64,000 nucleotides of DNA from Leucosporidium creatinivorum. Lineage: Eukaryota > Basidiomycota > Microbotryomycetes > Leucosporidiales > Leucosporidiaceae. The notes beneath the pieces were generated by a model. That model searched no databases and had not been told where the DNA came from. It was given only the letters and a program-made list of their open reading frames with translations. Positions 46,322 to 57,291 of this stretch are shown here, one piece after another. The DNA lies in the NCBI GenBank assembly GCA_001600635.1, contig BCKL01000001.1, positions 662,808 through 726,807 on the forward strand, given 5' to 3'. Each line of letters starts with the position of its first letter. The stretch's first letter is position 1. A program made the translations under genes and the position numbers.

Positions 46322-49300
46322 TCAGACCTTGGCGATGAGGTCGGAGTACTGCAAGAGCGAACGGTGTCAGCGACGATTCTAGATGCTATTCGAAAAGCGA
46401 AGACTTACCTCGGCCACCGGCGTAGCGTAGGGCGCCGGCACGAGCTTGCTCTTCCATGCCTCGACATCCTCGACGAGCTCCACTCCCACGGGTGTAGGCT
46501 GGTCCGCGAGCCCCTCCACAATCTGCAGCACACCATCAATGTCCTCCTGACTCTTGCCGGCAGCGCCGAGGAACTGAGTGGCGAAGCCCTTGACTTGCTC
46601 GACCGTCGGCCTGCTCGCGACGAAAGCGGCGAGCTGAGCCTCGTCCATGGGAACGCCGAACTGGGCGATCGTAGGGGCGAGGGCAAGGACTTGTTCTGGC
46701 TGGAGGCGTTGCGAGTTCATGTGGATAGAGAGACGGCGGATCGGGTGGGAAGGAGAGGCGAAGAAGTGGCGGTGGAAGAAGTCGACAATGTCCTTCTTGG
46801 TGAGGGCTTGGAGGATGGGAACGTCGCGAGCGCGCTGTTCAAAGTCGTACCATCCGGCATGGATGTGGAGCCAGAGGTGACTCGACCTGTGGGAGGAGAC
46901 GAGGTCAGTTCGGCTTTCCAAAGTCGACCTCGGCGCTCCTTCTCGACTCGACGTACTCCTCCCACATGTTCTTGTGGTCCTCGAGCTTCTTGTTGATGAC
47001 TGTAGTCTTGTACTTGTCGAACTCCTCCTCGCTCATGTCGTCCAAAGTCTGCTTGAACTCCTCCCAGAAAGCATCGACTCGGCTCTCGACGAAGGCGGCG
47101 TCCTTCTCGCTCTGTACGATGACACGGAGACCCATGAAGGCGATCGAGCGACGCGAGCCGGAGGAGACCTGCGAAAACGAGCCATGTTAGGCGAAGTCTC
47201 GGTGCTGAGACGGCGAGAAGCTCACGATGTAGCCGAGCTGCTGCTTGGCCCTCAAGTCGTCGAAGAGCGGCTCCTGGACAATGGTGGCGAAGACGGACAA
47301 CTTGGCGCGCTCCAGGTCGTCGTAAATGTTGCCGATGTAGGTGAACTGCTCGATGGCCGAGTTGGAGTTCTCGGCGTTGCCGACGGGGACGCGACGCAGG
47401 GACTTGCCTGTTGGCATGGAGAGCGAAGAGATTAGCATGCTGCGACTCGTCTGTACGGCCGCTTTCGAAGAGTGAGCCACGAGCAGGCTTGACAGACTCA
47501 CCCTCGGGGACGACGAGCGCTCGGTGACTCCTGAGCTCCTCGGGAGTGAGAGCCTCGGGAGTGAAGGTGTTCTCAACGAGCTTGCTCAAGCTGATAGCCT
47601 CGTCCTTGAGCATGTTGCCGTGAACGAGCATCTCGACGTGCAGGCGCGAGAGGACCTCGGCGATGTAGGACTGGAGGTTGGCGGGGGTGACCTCTGCAAG
47701 GCGGAGGAGCAGAGTCAGCGATGAGGTAGAAATCGAAGGAGAGCGGGTAACGTACCCTCGAGAGCGGCGAGCTGAGCATCGCGAGTCCAGGCGGTTTCGG
47801 AGGTGAGGTAGCCGGTGTAGAAGGCGGCATGGTTGTACGGTTGGTCGAGGCGGTAGTTGATGTAAGCGCGCTTGAGCTGTTGGTCGTCGTCAAGGCGAGG
47901 TCAGCCATCTCTTCCTTCTTCTCGCTCGCATCAACCGAACCCACCTGATCAGTAATCAGCCTCAGCCTCTCCTCATCGACCTTGAACCCCTTCATCTTCT
48001 CCAGCACGACCTTAGCGAGAACATGCAGCTTGTCGTTGTAGCCATCGACGGTGAGAAGGATGCCATCTCCCTGGGTCTCGAAGGTGTAGCTGAGGCCGGC
48101 AAGCTCGGCGTCGTAGGAGTACTCGATCAGCGAGTCTTTGACGAGCTCGGTGAAGAGGCGAGATTGGACAGAGTGGAGAGGGGTATCGTCGATGACGGGA
48201 CTGCAAGAGCGAGCAAGAGGTCAGCATTGCGGCGCCATCTCTTCCCGCCGAGCCGAGCTAAGAACAGCGAAAAAACTCACTTCCTCAGCAGCATGAAAGC
48301 TCCCGCGCGAGGAACCCACCACCTATCGTCCTTCTTGTACCAAAGACGGGAGGTAGGGTTGTTGCGAATCGACAGAGGGCGCTTGGCGGGGGTGTCGACC
48401 TCGACCTTGTTCTTGATCTCGAGGTCGGTGGGGACGAACTCGTTGGGCTTGGGAAGAGCGAGGCCGGGGAAGTCGGAGGCGGCCTTGCGCTGTGGTAGGC
48501 GAAGAGGGTGAGCGATGTCAGCTCGGCGATGCTGAGAAGCAAGAGGGCGATGACGGGCTCACCTCCAACAGCTTCTCGCTCAGAGGAGCGATGGTGTACT
48601 CGGTACCATACCACTTCTCCTTCAACTCGTAAGTCCTCCCCTCCACGGGCTCCTGACTAGCGATCATGATCCTGCACTCCTCGGGTCTCATCCTCTCCTC
48701 GACCAACTCGAGCAGGATCCGAGGGTTCCACTCGGTGCTCTTCCAAGGGGCGGAAAGAAGCTTCTCGCGAGGGAAAGGACGCGACATGGTGAGCGCGAGG
48801 TGCATGGAGGTGGTGGTCGGCGGCGACTTCTCCTTGTAGCGGAAGGCGAGGGAAGAGAGGGCGGCGACCTCCTTGAAGGCCCATTCGGAGGGAGGGGTGG
48901 TTCGGAGGAGGTCGATGTAGGCGAAGAGTACCGAGCAGACGTCCTCGTGATGGTCTGTTGTGTGGGAGAAACGAGTTAGCTAGTCCCTCGTGCTCGGCGA
49001 ACAGGCAGCCGAACGCACCGAGTCCCTCCTTGGTCAAATCCACGCTGATCTTGAAGAACTCGAATCCACTCGCTCCGTTCCCAGCTCCCGCACTCATGCC
49101 GTTGGCCCATCCCTTCTTCTTGAGGTAGCTGAGGATCGAGCCCTCTCCCTCGTGTCCGATGAGGTGGGAAAGGAAGGATCCAGGCTTGGTGGCATAGTAG
49201 GCCGACTCGTCGGGGAAGGTGAAGGAGAGCTCGAGAGTGCGAACGTCGCGGACGGACTTGACGAAGAGGGTGCGCTGCAGCTCGTCCTTGGTGTAGGGCG

Positions 49301-50421
49301 AGCCGGGGAATTCGGGAGGAGGGAGGTGACGGTTGGGAGCGGGGGTGAACTTGTCGACGACCGTCTTGGTGATGTCGTCGAGAGACTCTGCGGGTCGAGT
49401 GGAGAGGAGCGGGGTAAGTACAACTGCCTCGAGAGCCGAACGCCGAAAGCAGCTAACCCTTGGTGAGGACGACCAGCTTGCACAAGTTGGCCGAGTAGTT
49501 CTGCTCCTGCCACTCGATCAACCTCGCCCTAACATCGACTCCCGCCGCCTTGGGTCCATCGTACAGCGTCTCCTTGTTGCCCGTGCCGAACCTCCAGAAA
49601 GCATGCTTCCGCGAACTGGTGCTCTTGTCGAGCTGGAAGAAGCGCCACATGTCGCTCTGGAGGTTCTTCGAGTTCTCCGAGTGAACGGCGTTGGCTTCTC
49701 GCTCCGTGCACGACTCGTCGAACAAGGGTGAGATGAAGAATTGGGCGAAGCGGTCGAGGGCGGGAGTGAGGGCGTCGGGGGCGACGTCGAAGTAGTAGCA
49801 GGTCTGGTCCATGCCGGTGAAAGCGTTCGATGATCCAGAGTTTTGAGTAAGGAACTCGGTGTAGTCGTTCTCCTTGGGGTACTGCAGAGGCGAAGCGAAA
49901 GGAGAAGGAGGTCAGCTCGGCTTTCGCTTTCTGCACCTTCTGCCGGCTTATCACAGCAGCAGAGGTTCCAAAAGACTCACCTTCTCCGTTCCCATGAACA
50001 TCAAGTGCTCGCAGAAGTGAGCAAGACCTTGCAGGTCCTCCGGGTCCTGCAGGTGGCCGACCTTGACGTCCATGGCGGCGGAAGCCTTGTCGGTGGTGGG
50101 ATCCGAGATGAGGAGAGCTTCCATACCATTAGCGAGCATGATCAGGCTGGTAGCGTACAGGAACGGCGAGCAAACGAGCAACAAAAAGAGGTCAGCTTGC
50201 GCGGCGTTCGCTGAGCGCCAGAGAAAGGCTCACCGGTACTGCCTATCATCGTTGGGGCTCTGCTCGATATCGTTGGTGAACTGAGCGTAAGCTGGGAGAC
50301 CTCCCTGTGCTGGCACGAGCTTGTAGCCGTCCAGCAAGTGATCCAACGGTTCTCCGGGCGCGGTGACGAAGGGAGAAGGAGCGTTTGGCTGGTAGGCGAC
50401 AGACTCGTCGATGGTGACCAT
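46322..50421 (-). CDS. STE23: Insulin-degrading-enzyme family metalloprotease (Ste23-like)
   Basis: M16A zinc peptidase; in yeast Ste23 helps trim a-factor. Thirteen exons (minus): 50234-50421, 49981-50146, 49458-49881, 49019-49387, 48563-48954, 48281-48489, 47945-48200, 47756-47876, 47502-47693, 47226-47407, 46957-47168, 46409-46886, 46322-46348 (1071 aa). The zinc site is inverted Hxx[20 protein letters not shown], with the third ligand Glu in [16 protein letters not shown]. Other signatures are [39 protein letters not shown] and the C-terminal [10 protein letters not shown]. The same frame continues upstream to an ATG at 50613, which would add a 64-residue Arg/Ser-rich, acid-free leader that resembles a mitochondrial presequence. 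Confidence 0.95.
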
Positions 50422-50697
50422 GTTGCGCGTGTGTCGGTGCAGGTGCGAAAGCTTTAACGAGTGCTGGCTGCTTTGCGAAGGCTGGAATGAGCGAAGCGGG
50501 GACGGCGAAGGCTGGAAAGCGAGGGACGAGAGGGAGCGAAGGGGTGCGGCTGGAGTGGCTGAGCGAAGGGTGGTTGCGGGCGGAAGTCTGTAGCGAGATA
50601 TGCTCCTAAGCATATATAAGAGCAACAAGAGCGCGCCGAGCAGTCTGGCAAGGCGGGTCTCGGTCGAAAAGGGGGGGAAGACAAAGAGCGAAGGGAC
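50422..50697. promoter_or_regulatory. Divergent promoter region STE23 / F-box D, with TATA box
   Basis: 276 bp between starts. A TATATAAG element sits on the plus strand at 50613-50620, 78 bp before the F-box D ATG. It overlaps the alternative upstream STE23 start codon on the other strand. Confidence 0.6.
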
Positions 50698-52032
50698 TTG
50701 AAAGGGAAGCTTCATCCTCTCTCGCTCTTACCGGATTCGGCTCGGAATTGTGTCTCGTCTTCGGCTACAGCTAAGAGCCTAATCGCCTACACGGTGGATC
50801 ATCGCCCGGCCCCCCTCCGGCTCGACCACCTCCCGCCAGAGGTGCTCCTCGCTTGCTTCGCCGCCCTCCCTTCCTCCCAGGTCGTTCGGCTCGCGCTCGT
50901 CTCCTCGGCGTTCACTCGGCCAGCGCAAGCGCTCTTATTCAATGCACCTCGCATTGCTACCCTCGAGCAACTTGACGCCCTCCTCCTAGTCTTGGATCCA
51001 CCTCCAAGCCGCGAGCGCACCCACCAGCGGCGGAGCTCAATCTCGCGATCGGAAGGAGACCTACAGGATTCGGATTCATGGCAGCAGGAATACCAGGAGG
51101 AGGAGGATCAGGGATGGGCGCCCCTCGTACATGATCTGCGGATCTCATGCCTCAAGCTCGGCCAGAGAGGATGGGGTCAGCGGATCGGTCGGTTGCTTAA
51201 GGTGTGCACCAGAGTCGGAAAGGTGGAGATCAGTGGAGTAGATGACTTGAAGGCCAAGTTCTTGGTCGGCGCGGGCTGTAGGTCACTTTCTTTTGCCCTC
51301 TGCGATCAACGCCGAGCTGACCTTTGCGCCGACCCTCCTCCCACAGCCATCACCAACCTTCGCCTCACCTCCTGCTCCTTCCGCGCACATTCTCTTACCT
51401 CACCGCCCAACCTCGCACCTTTCCTTGCCTCAATACGCACCTTGCAACTCACGAACCTAGGCCTCCCCCTTCCCTCAACCCACCTCTCCGTCCTCCTTCA
51501 AGGCTGCTCAACAACTCTCACATCCCTCACCCTCTCCAGTCTACGAGATGTGACGATGCCCCTCTTTCGCGAGGCGCTGTCGGTGCTAGTCATGCAGTGT
51601 GGCCAACTTCGAGAGCTGAGGCTCGGCACCCTCCTCACCGAGCAAATCGAGGCATTCGGTCTTTCCCTCCCCTCCCCTTCTTCCACCTCCTCAGCTCTCT
51701 CCCTACTCCCTCTCCATACTATCACCTTCACCATCCCCCACCTCTCTCCCCTCCTCCTCACTTCCCTTCCACCCTCGCTCTCAATCCTCACCATCCGCTT
51801 CCCTTCGCAACGCCTCTCGGCCGATACCTCAGCAACGTTGGGGAGCGTCTCCATCGAACAGATGGAGGAAGAAGGAGAGGCATGTAGAATGGTAGAAAGT
51901 GCGCTGATTGGAGGTGCAGGGAGGCGGTTGGAGGAGATTAGATGGGAGGGTGGGTTCAAGCCGGAGAAGGTTAGGCAGAGGTTGGAGGGGGCTGTCAAGA
52001 GGTTGGGGCTGGATGTAAGGTTTGTTGTATGA
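50698..52032 (+). CDS. F-box protein (D)
   Basis: F-box/LRR-type protein, probable SCF receptor. The F-box is at residues ~41-85: LDHLPPEVLLACFAALPSS, then VVRLALVSSAFTRPAQALLF. Leu-rich repeats follow (for example ITNLRLTSCSF, LTSLTLSSLRDV and GQLRELRLGTLL). I infer one 69-nt intron at 51278-51346 (gtaggtcac...gagctgacc...cccacag), which is in frame; the spliced product is 421 aa (444 if retained). It is not close to the A/B/C group: no shared leader, and a different N-terminal extension. An acidic/Gln stretch (SWQQEYQEEEDQG) precedes the repeats. Confidence 0.78.
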   Translation: MKGKLHPLSLLPDSARNCVSSSATAKSLIAYTVDHRPAPLRLDHLPPEVLLACFAALPSSQVVRLALVSSAFTRPAQALLFNAPRIATLEQLDALLLVLDPPPSRERTHQRRSSISRSEGDLQDSDSWQQEYQEEEDQGWAPLVHDLRISCLKLGQRGWGQRIGRLLKVCTRVGKVEISGVDDLKAKFLVGAGCRSLSFALCDQRRADLCADPPPTAITNLRLTSCSFRAHSLTSPPNLAPFLASIRTLQLTNLGLPLPSTHLSVLLQGCSTTLTSLTLSSLRDVTMPLFREALSVLVMQCGQLRELRLGTLLTEQIEAFGLSLPSPSSTSSALSLLPLHTITFTIPHLSPLLLTSLPPSLSILTIRFPSQRLSADTSATLGSVSIEQMEEEGEACRMVESALIGGAGRRLEEIRWEGGFKPEKVRQRLEGAVKRLGLDVRFVV

Positions 52033-52763
52033 TTCGGAGGCGATGTTCCGTAGCTTACAGCAGTCAATATGCTCGGATGAGAGAGCTCGGCGATGAGTTT
52101 CGCAAGGCCACATCGCGTTGAGCACCGACCTATGGCTCCGGACATCGCATTACAGGGCGAGCCGAGTGCTCGAGTTGCTTCTTGCTACTTGTGCACCTTG
52201 TTCAGCGGCAGGTCGAAGCTGAGCTCGGTTCCTCCCCTTCTCGACCTGACCGTTTGGAACTCCAGCTCGACTCTTGCTCTCCTGCGCTTTACTCGTCTCC
52301 TCGTCTCGATTCGCTTGCTCGCCGGGAAAGCTCGGCTGAGGCAAGAAGGAAGCTCTACCACCCTCTGCTGCACCTCGACAAACTCCTAGCGCCTCCTGCA
52401 GCTCCCTCCACGTCGACCGCTCTCAAGCCTCGTCCGCTCGCTGCCGTTTGTTTGTGATTTGCTGAAGGGCTCGGAGGTGAGTGAGAAGCACAGACAGCAG
52501 GAGGATAGTGCTTGAGCTGATTTTCGGACTCGACTGCAGAATTGGTCGCTGCTGCTTCGCCGCTCGGAGCCGTCGCTAGACTCGCTCGCTCGCTGTGCGT
52601 GCTGCAAAGGTCGACTAGGTGAGTCGGCTGGGAGGATGAGGAAACACGAGGATCTAGAACTGACTCTCACCTGCACCCCTCGCAGCTACCACCTAATCGC
52701 CTCCCTCCCTCTCCCGCTCGCCCTCATCACCCTCCTCCGCTCGCCGGCTTCGCTCTTCTCGCC
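52033..52763 (+). promoter_or_regulatory. Duplicated F-box leader/promoter cassette, copy C
   Basis: From about 52230 the sequence matches the leader cassettes at 3931-4490 (other strand) and 8490-9013. Shared parts are ggaagctctaccaccctc, a leader exon ending gctcggag, intron gtgagtgag...ctgcag, tgcttcgccgctcgga, and intron gtgagtc...cctcgcag. 52033-52230 holds nothing recognisable. Confidence 0.8.
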
Positions 52764-54003
52764 ATGGTCCAGCCCCAACTCCCTCCCGAGCTCATCTCCG
52801 AGATACTCCAGTACTTCCCGCGCGAGCACTGCCGGGACTTTAGCTCTGTGCCGACGCTGCGCGCTTGCTGCCTGGTGTCGAAAGCCTTTCTGCTCTTCGC
52901 TCGGGCCCAGTTGTACCGCTGCATCCTCTTTACAGTCAAGTGGGACGACGAAGCGAGGGAAGTAAAAGTCACGGAATCTACCATCGACACCTTCCTCGAC
53001 ACACCTTCATCCCTTCTCCTCGACACGATCCGCCTTCAACCCAACCTCGGCGCTTACGTCGAGCATGCCCAAATCCACATCGACTCATGGCCAATGGCAG
53101 CATGCGCTGGGAAAGCAGCAGCCTATATCCTCAACCTCATTCAGCAAAAATGCCCTCGTCTCTCCGCTCTCCTGCTCGAAGATCAGGCCATCATGATCGA
53201 CGACGAAGACGTTGACGAGGCGGTGGCTTCTTTCGGCCCTCAGCTGCGCTCTCTCTCGTATTGCGTAACGCGATACCTCAATAAATCACGCATGGACTGC
53301 TTACAGCAGCTACAGGAGCTCAAGCACCTTGAAGGCGTCACCGAGGTCGAGCCGAATCTCATGCTCAGCTCGCGCCCCCGGTTCCAGCTTTCCTCCTTCA
53401 GTGCCGCCCTCGATATCGACGCTTTCTCCCTCGGCTTCATCCTCCACCACTCGCACACTTCTCTCACCTCGCTCCAGCTTTCCGGGGTTCCAGGAATGGA
53501 CGGAGAAGGGTGGGACCTTTCGCCCTTCGTCTCCCTCAAATCACTCGCTCTTCACGTCGGTGGAGGATGGCCGGTCTGTTGGAGCGGAGGCAGCGTCGGA
53601 GCGATACCCACCATCAAGAGCTGCACCACTCTCCGATACCTAAAGCTGTGGGCGAATGGACTCGATGGGGACGCCCGAGAGCCGCCGCAACCCGCCGGTG
53701 ATCAAGAAGGAGGAGCCGTTCTTTCGCCATCTCCCTCCCATTCTCTGTACCCTCATCCTCCAAGGCATAGTTCTCCCCTACTCTAACCTCATCGCCGACC
53801 TCGTGGAACCCGACCTCGCCCCTTCCCTGCGCCATCTCGTCCTCCGCGATCTTCACCAACCTCCCGAGCAGGAAAGCTCGGCCGGGGGCATCAACGGGCG
53901 AGGATCGAGCAGCAGCGAGGGCGCGAGATCAGAGCAGATTGTAGAGATTGAGTGTCTTTGTGAGCGCAGGTCGATCAAGCTGGAGTGGGAGTGGGAGAAG
54001 TAG
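52764..54003 (+). pseudogene. F-box protein (paralogue C), frame-shifted
   Basis: Close paralogue of F-box B. It starts MVQPQLPPELISEILQYFP, with the F-box continuing ACCLVSKAFLLFARAQLY, then LRR-like sequence as far as LRYLKLWANGLDG (~residue 300). The first frame then runs into unrelated Ser/Pro sequence and stops at 53786 (340 aa). The homologous C-terminal part continues in another frame from about 53656 to 54003 (EEPFFRHLPP, then VLPYSNLIADLVEP and LVLRDLHQPP). No intron with usable signals restores the frame. It is therefore either recently broken, encodes a shortened protein, or contains a sequencing error. The intact promoter cassette and well-kept sequence on both sides suggest the change is young. 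Confidence 0.65.
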
Positions 54004-54307
54004 CCGCTGCTGGAGATCGCCGAGCTTCAGCGTGGGTCGAGAGGACTTGCTGAGCTGACGAAGCTTTGCTAGGTGCACGTGCGCAAGCGCAGAAGTAATC
54101 CAGTCCTATGTGTGATGTAGGAGCAGCGGTTCGAGTCTCAGGCTGCGAAAGAGAGTTACAAACCGAGAGACTCGCTCTTCGCCCCACTCGATTTTGCTTG
54201 CTCCCCTGGGACTCGTACGCGTATCGGTTACTCGGATACTATTATCGAGCCACTCGGCCCTATACGATCTCGCTACCACGGCACTCTGTCCCTCCCGGCT
54301 CAGCCCC
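54004..54307. other. Convergent 3' region, F-box C / CMR1
   Basis: 304 bp without recognised features. A weak tRNA-like ggttcgagtc was examined and rejected. Confidence 0.4.
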
Positions 54308-56685
54308 CTACTCCTCAGCCTCAAAAGGCTCGTCCGGCGGGGCGTAGAACGAGATCTTGCCACTGCTGTTGCCTCCTACGAGCCTTCCCTCCCTCGTGGG
54401 ATGAGATGCAGTAACGGCGGGAACGGCGGTGATAACCTCGTCGGTGAGCTCGACGACGATTTGTCCCTTCGGCGAGGGATAGGGAGCGAGGACGTTGAGG
54501 GTGCGATCCATGTCGGCGACGACGACGTGGAGCGGGAGTGTAGGGCACGTCGACCAGTGAGCGCGGAAGACCGAGACGTAGGCTCCAGCTGCAGAGAACG
54601 AATCGAGGTCAGCGAGTGAAGCGGCGAAGCGAGAGGTTGAGGGAGACACGACGAACTCTGGCAGTTGTGCTGCAGCGAGAGGACACGTTAGCGTTCGACC
54701 GAGACAGTCATAGAGCGAAATCCAACTCACAGACATCCTGACCGACGGCACGAGCTCCTTGTCGAGGTATTGACCGAGCTTGCGAGGGTTGATGTCGAAG
54801 ACTGAGGGTGCAGTAAGGGTCAGCTCGGCGCGCCGAGATGGAATGCGTGCGTTGACCAAAGACTCACCCCGAATCAGGTCATCGTATGAGGTCGTCAGGA
54901 CCTTGGTTCCCGAGCGATCCCAGTAGGAACTCGAACAGGCCTTGGAGTGCTCGTACTTGCTCACAACGCACTGCTCGTTGATCTCCTGGACGTCTGAGTC
55001 CTCGGGCATTCCGAGCAGCTTCTTGAAGTCCCAGAGACTGTGCATCGGATCGTTAGCGAGCAGGTCGAGGAGGGACGAGCCGAGGAAGCCGGACTCACCG
55101 AAGGTCGTGCTTGAGGTGAGCGGTGACTCCAACAAAGGGATTGATGGGGTTGACGGAAAGGCCTCCAACTGCGAGCGGGTCGGTGAAGGTCAGCAAGCTC
55201 GAACGAGGACACGCAGAGCGACGGCGCGAGAGCTTACTCTTCGCCACATCGGCTTGCCAGCGCCTCGCCTGCTGCATGGGCTCGCGCAGGTCGCGATGCA
55301 TGATGCCTCCGTCATTATCCACAGCTGTGCGCGAAGGAGGGTAGTAAGCGAGCCAGTCTCGGTCGAGGAAACTCGGTCCGAGTTCGACACACCCCAAAGC
55401 TCGTTTCCATCGCGGGTGAAGTCGAAAGCGTGAACGAGACCATCCCCAAAGTCGACCCAGCGATCCACATCAATGACCTCTTCTGAGTGGCCCGTCTCGA
55501 GGTTGGTCTTGCGAAGGGTGCAGTCGTAAGAGGCGGTGTACAGCTGTGGAGAGCGAGAAGGGTCAGCCGGGCGCTCTCGTAGAAGTGGCGAGAAGCCTTC
55601 AGAAACTCGACGTACCGTGTGCAGATCGGTAGGAGCAAACTTGAGGGAGGAGATCGAGCGTTGATGAGCCCTCCAGTGCCAGTATCGGCCCTTGTTCTCG
55701 CCCTCTCCGTCGTCGTCGGCCGCTTGCGCCTCCGTAGCATCCCAGAGACCGACGTTGCCCTCCTTGTCTCCGATGAAGATCTGCGAGAGAACAGCCGAGT
55801 CAGCATCGCCGAACAGCTGGCGAGAGCCGAAAGCCGAAAGCACGAACGAGGTCCTTGGTCGTCTCGGGGTGGTAGTGGAGCGAGTATACGCGCTCGGGCG
55901 TGATCTGTGGAGGCACAAGGAAGTCAGCGTCGGTCTACGACGGAATGCAAAGGCTCGGAGAGCTCACCTTGACGGTCCCTCGGTGCTCCAACTCCTCCAG
56001 CGTGCTCTTCAACTCGGCGGTCGACTCCTTCGTAGGGAACTCGGGCGCCGCCGTATCGAACCAGTCTTTCTCGATCGGCTTGACACGCGCAGCGAACGAC
56101 TTGAGCTCTTCTTTGAGGGAGAGGTTGTCCAGCGAGCCCGTCACGCGTTCGAGGGCTTCGATAGTCCTCGGGTCGTGCTTCCTCCGGTGCTTCTCTGCCT
56201 CCTCCTCTTCTTTGGCGGTCTTGTCGGCCTGTAGGAGTGAAGCGGATCAGTCTTCACGTGCAGCGAGCAGCGAGCGAGGTCACGGCGGCACGCGTCCGCC
56301 ATCCTTTTCCTACAGCGAGCACTCACCGCAGCAGCAGCAGCGAGCTCGTCCGTGCTCATAGCGCTCGGCCTCATGCGTGTGCTCCTCCTCTTCTCAACGG
56401 GCCCATCGGCCGGAGCTTGCGCCTTCCTCTTTGCTGGCGCTTTCTTGACGACCTTCTTGGGCTCCTCCTTCTTTGGTAGATCGTTAGAGATGCCCAGTGC
56501 TTCAAGATTCTCTGTGACAGACGTAAAATGGGTCAGCATGGGCTGCAGCGCAGTAGCCCCAGACGGCGAGCTTACGGCGGTTCGTCGCGAGCTTCTTTGC
56601 TCGGATCTCGGCGCTGACGGGAGGTAGAGCAGTCAGTTGTGCTCTCCAGTAAGCTATACTCCTATGCAGCTCACTAGGTCGGCAT
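54308..56685 (-). CDS. CMR1: DNA damage-binding WD40 protein Cmr1/WDR76
   Basis: Nuclear WD40 protein that binds damaged DNA and joins intranuclear quality-control foci in yeast. Thirteen exons (minus): 56675-56685, 56576-56613, 56327-56511, 55968-56228, 55848-55904, 55616-55780, 55393-55543, 55238-55324, 55099-55168, 54868-55037, 54731-54801, 54657-54669, 54308-54588 (519 aa). The N-terminus MPTYAEIRAKKLATNRQNLE is followed by a basic region (KKVVKKAPAKRKAQ). Blades: ERVYSLHYHPETTKDLIFIG, DKEGNVGLWDA, LYTASYDCTLRK, DNDGGIMHRDLRE, VSVFRAHWSTCP. The family HNCQTG motif is encoded by a 13-nt exon. Two introns (after 55848 and 54657) begin with gttcgt, not gtragt, and both are fixed by frame and homology. 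Confidence 0.92.
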
Positions 56686-57291
56686 GATGAGAGACTGGTA
56701 AATGTCAAGATGAAGTCGAAGGGAAAGAAACGCGTTCGGTCGCGTCGAGCACTTAAGCCTTTGCGGATCGAGATCGTGATGACCTGCAGATGCAGAGGTA
56801 TATGCCCGACGCTGCTATAGTGTTTCTAGGATGATCCCGAGCGATAGAGCAGTCTGGCGAGCAGCTGGAGAGCATGGCAGCAGCGCCGAGCTGTCTTCCG
56901 TTTCTCGGTGTATCCTCTCTCCCATCCAGTTCGAGCATCCTGTACTGTGCATTGTAACAATATATCACCTTTCTACCTCCACCGCTACCGATACCTCTGC
57001 GCAGCCTTGAGCTCGAGGCCGCCATGATTCCTCCATCCGACCGAAGCCGAGCACCGGGGGTGGAAAGGAGGAAGGGGGAAGGGTTGAGACGAGCTGTGGA
57101 CCGAGCCAGGCTGGCATTGGAAAGTCACAAGCGATGTTCAGCTTCGAGCGAGGGGGTGGCGGCAGCAGCGGCCGAGGAGGAGGAGGATTCGGCGCTGGAT
57201 GTGGTCGAGCTGGAGCTCTTCGAGCTTGACGTCGACGAAGAGGACGAAGGTGGTTGATGTGGTAGACTTAACGAGGATGAACGGATGCACA
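56686..57291. other. Intergenic between two minus-strand genes
   Basis: 606 bp: CMR1 promoter side and F-box E 3' side. A 77-codon plus-strand ORF (57024-57257, acidic, Glu/Asp-rich end) has no recognisable domain and is not called. Confidence 0.4.

Noticed and set aside
53649-53707. Possible intron gtgggc...atcaag rescuing F-box C
   Set aside because: Has no CTGAC/CTAAC branch site, an AAG acceptor, and a length that does not bring the downstream homologous frame into phase.
54110-54160. tRNA-like ggttcgagtc segment
   Set aside because: The flanking bases do not form a T-stem, and no acceptor or anticodon stem can be drawn.
57024-57257. 77-codon plus-strand ORF, acidic C-terminus
   Set aside because: No domain, no splice context, and composition similar to random GC-rich sequence. 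Left out as a gene.
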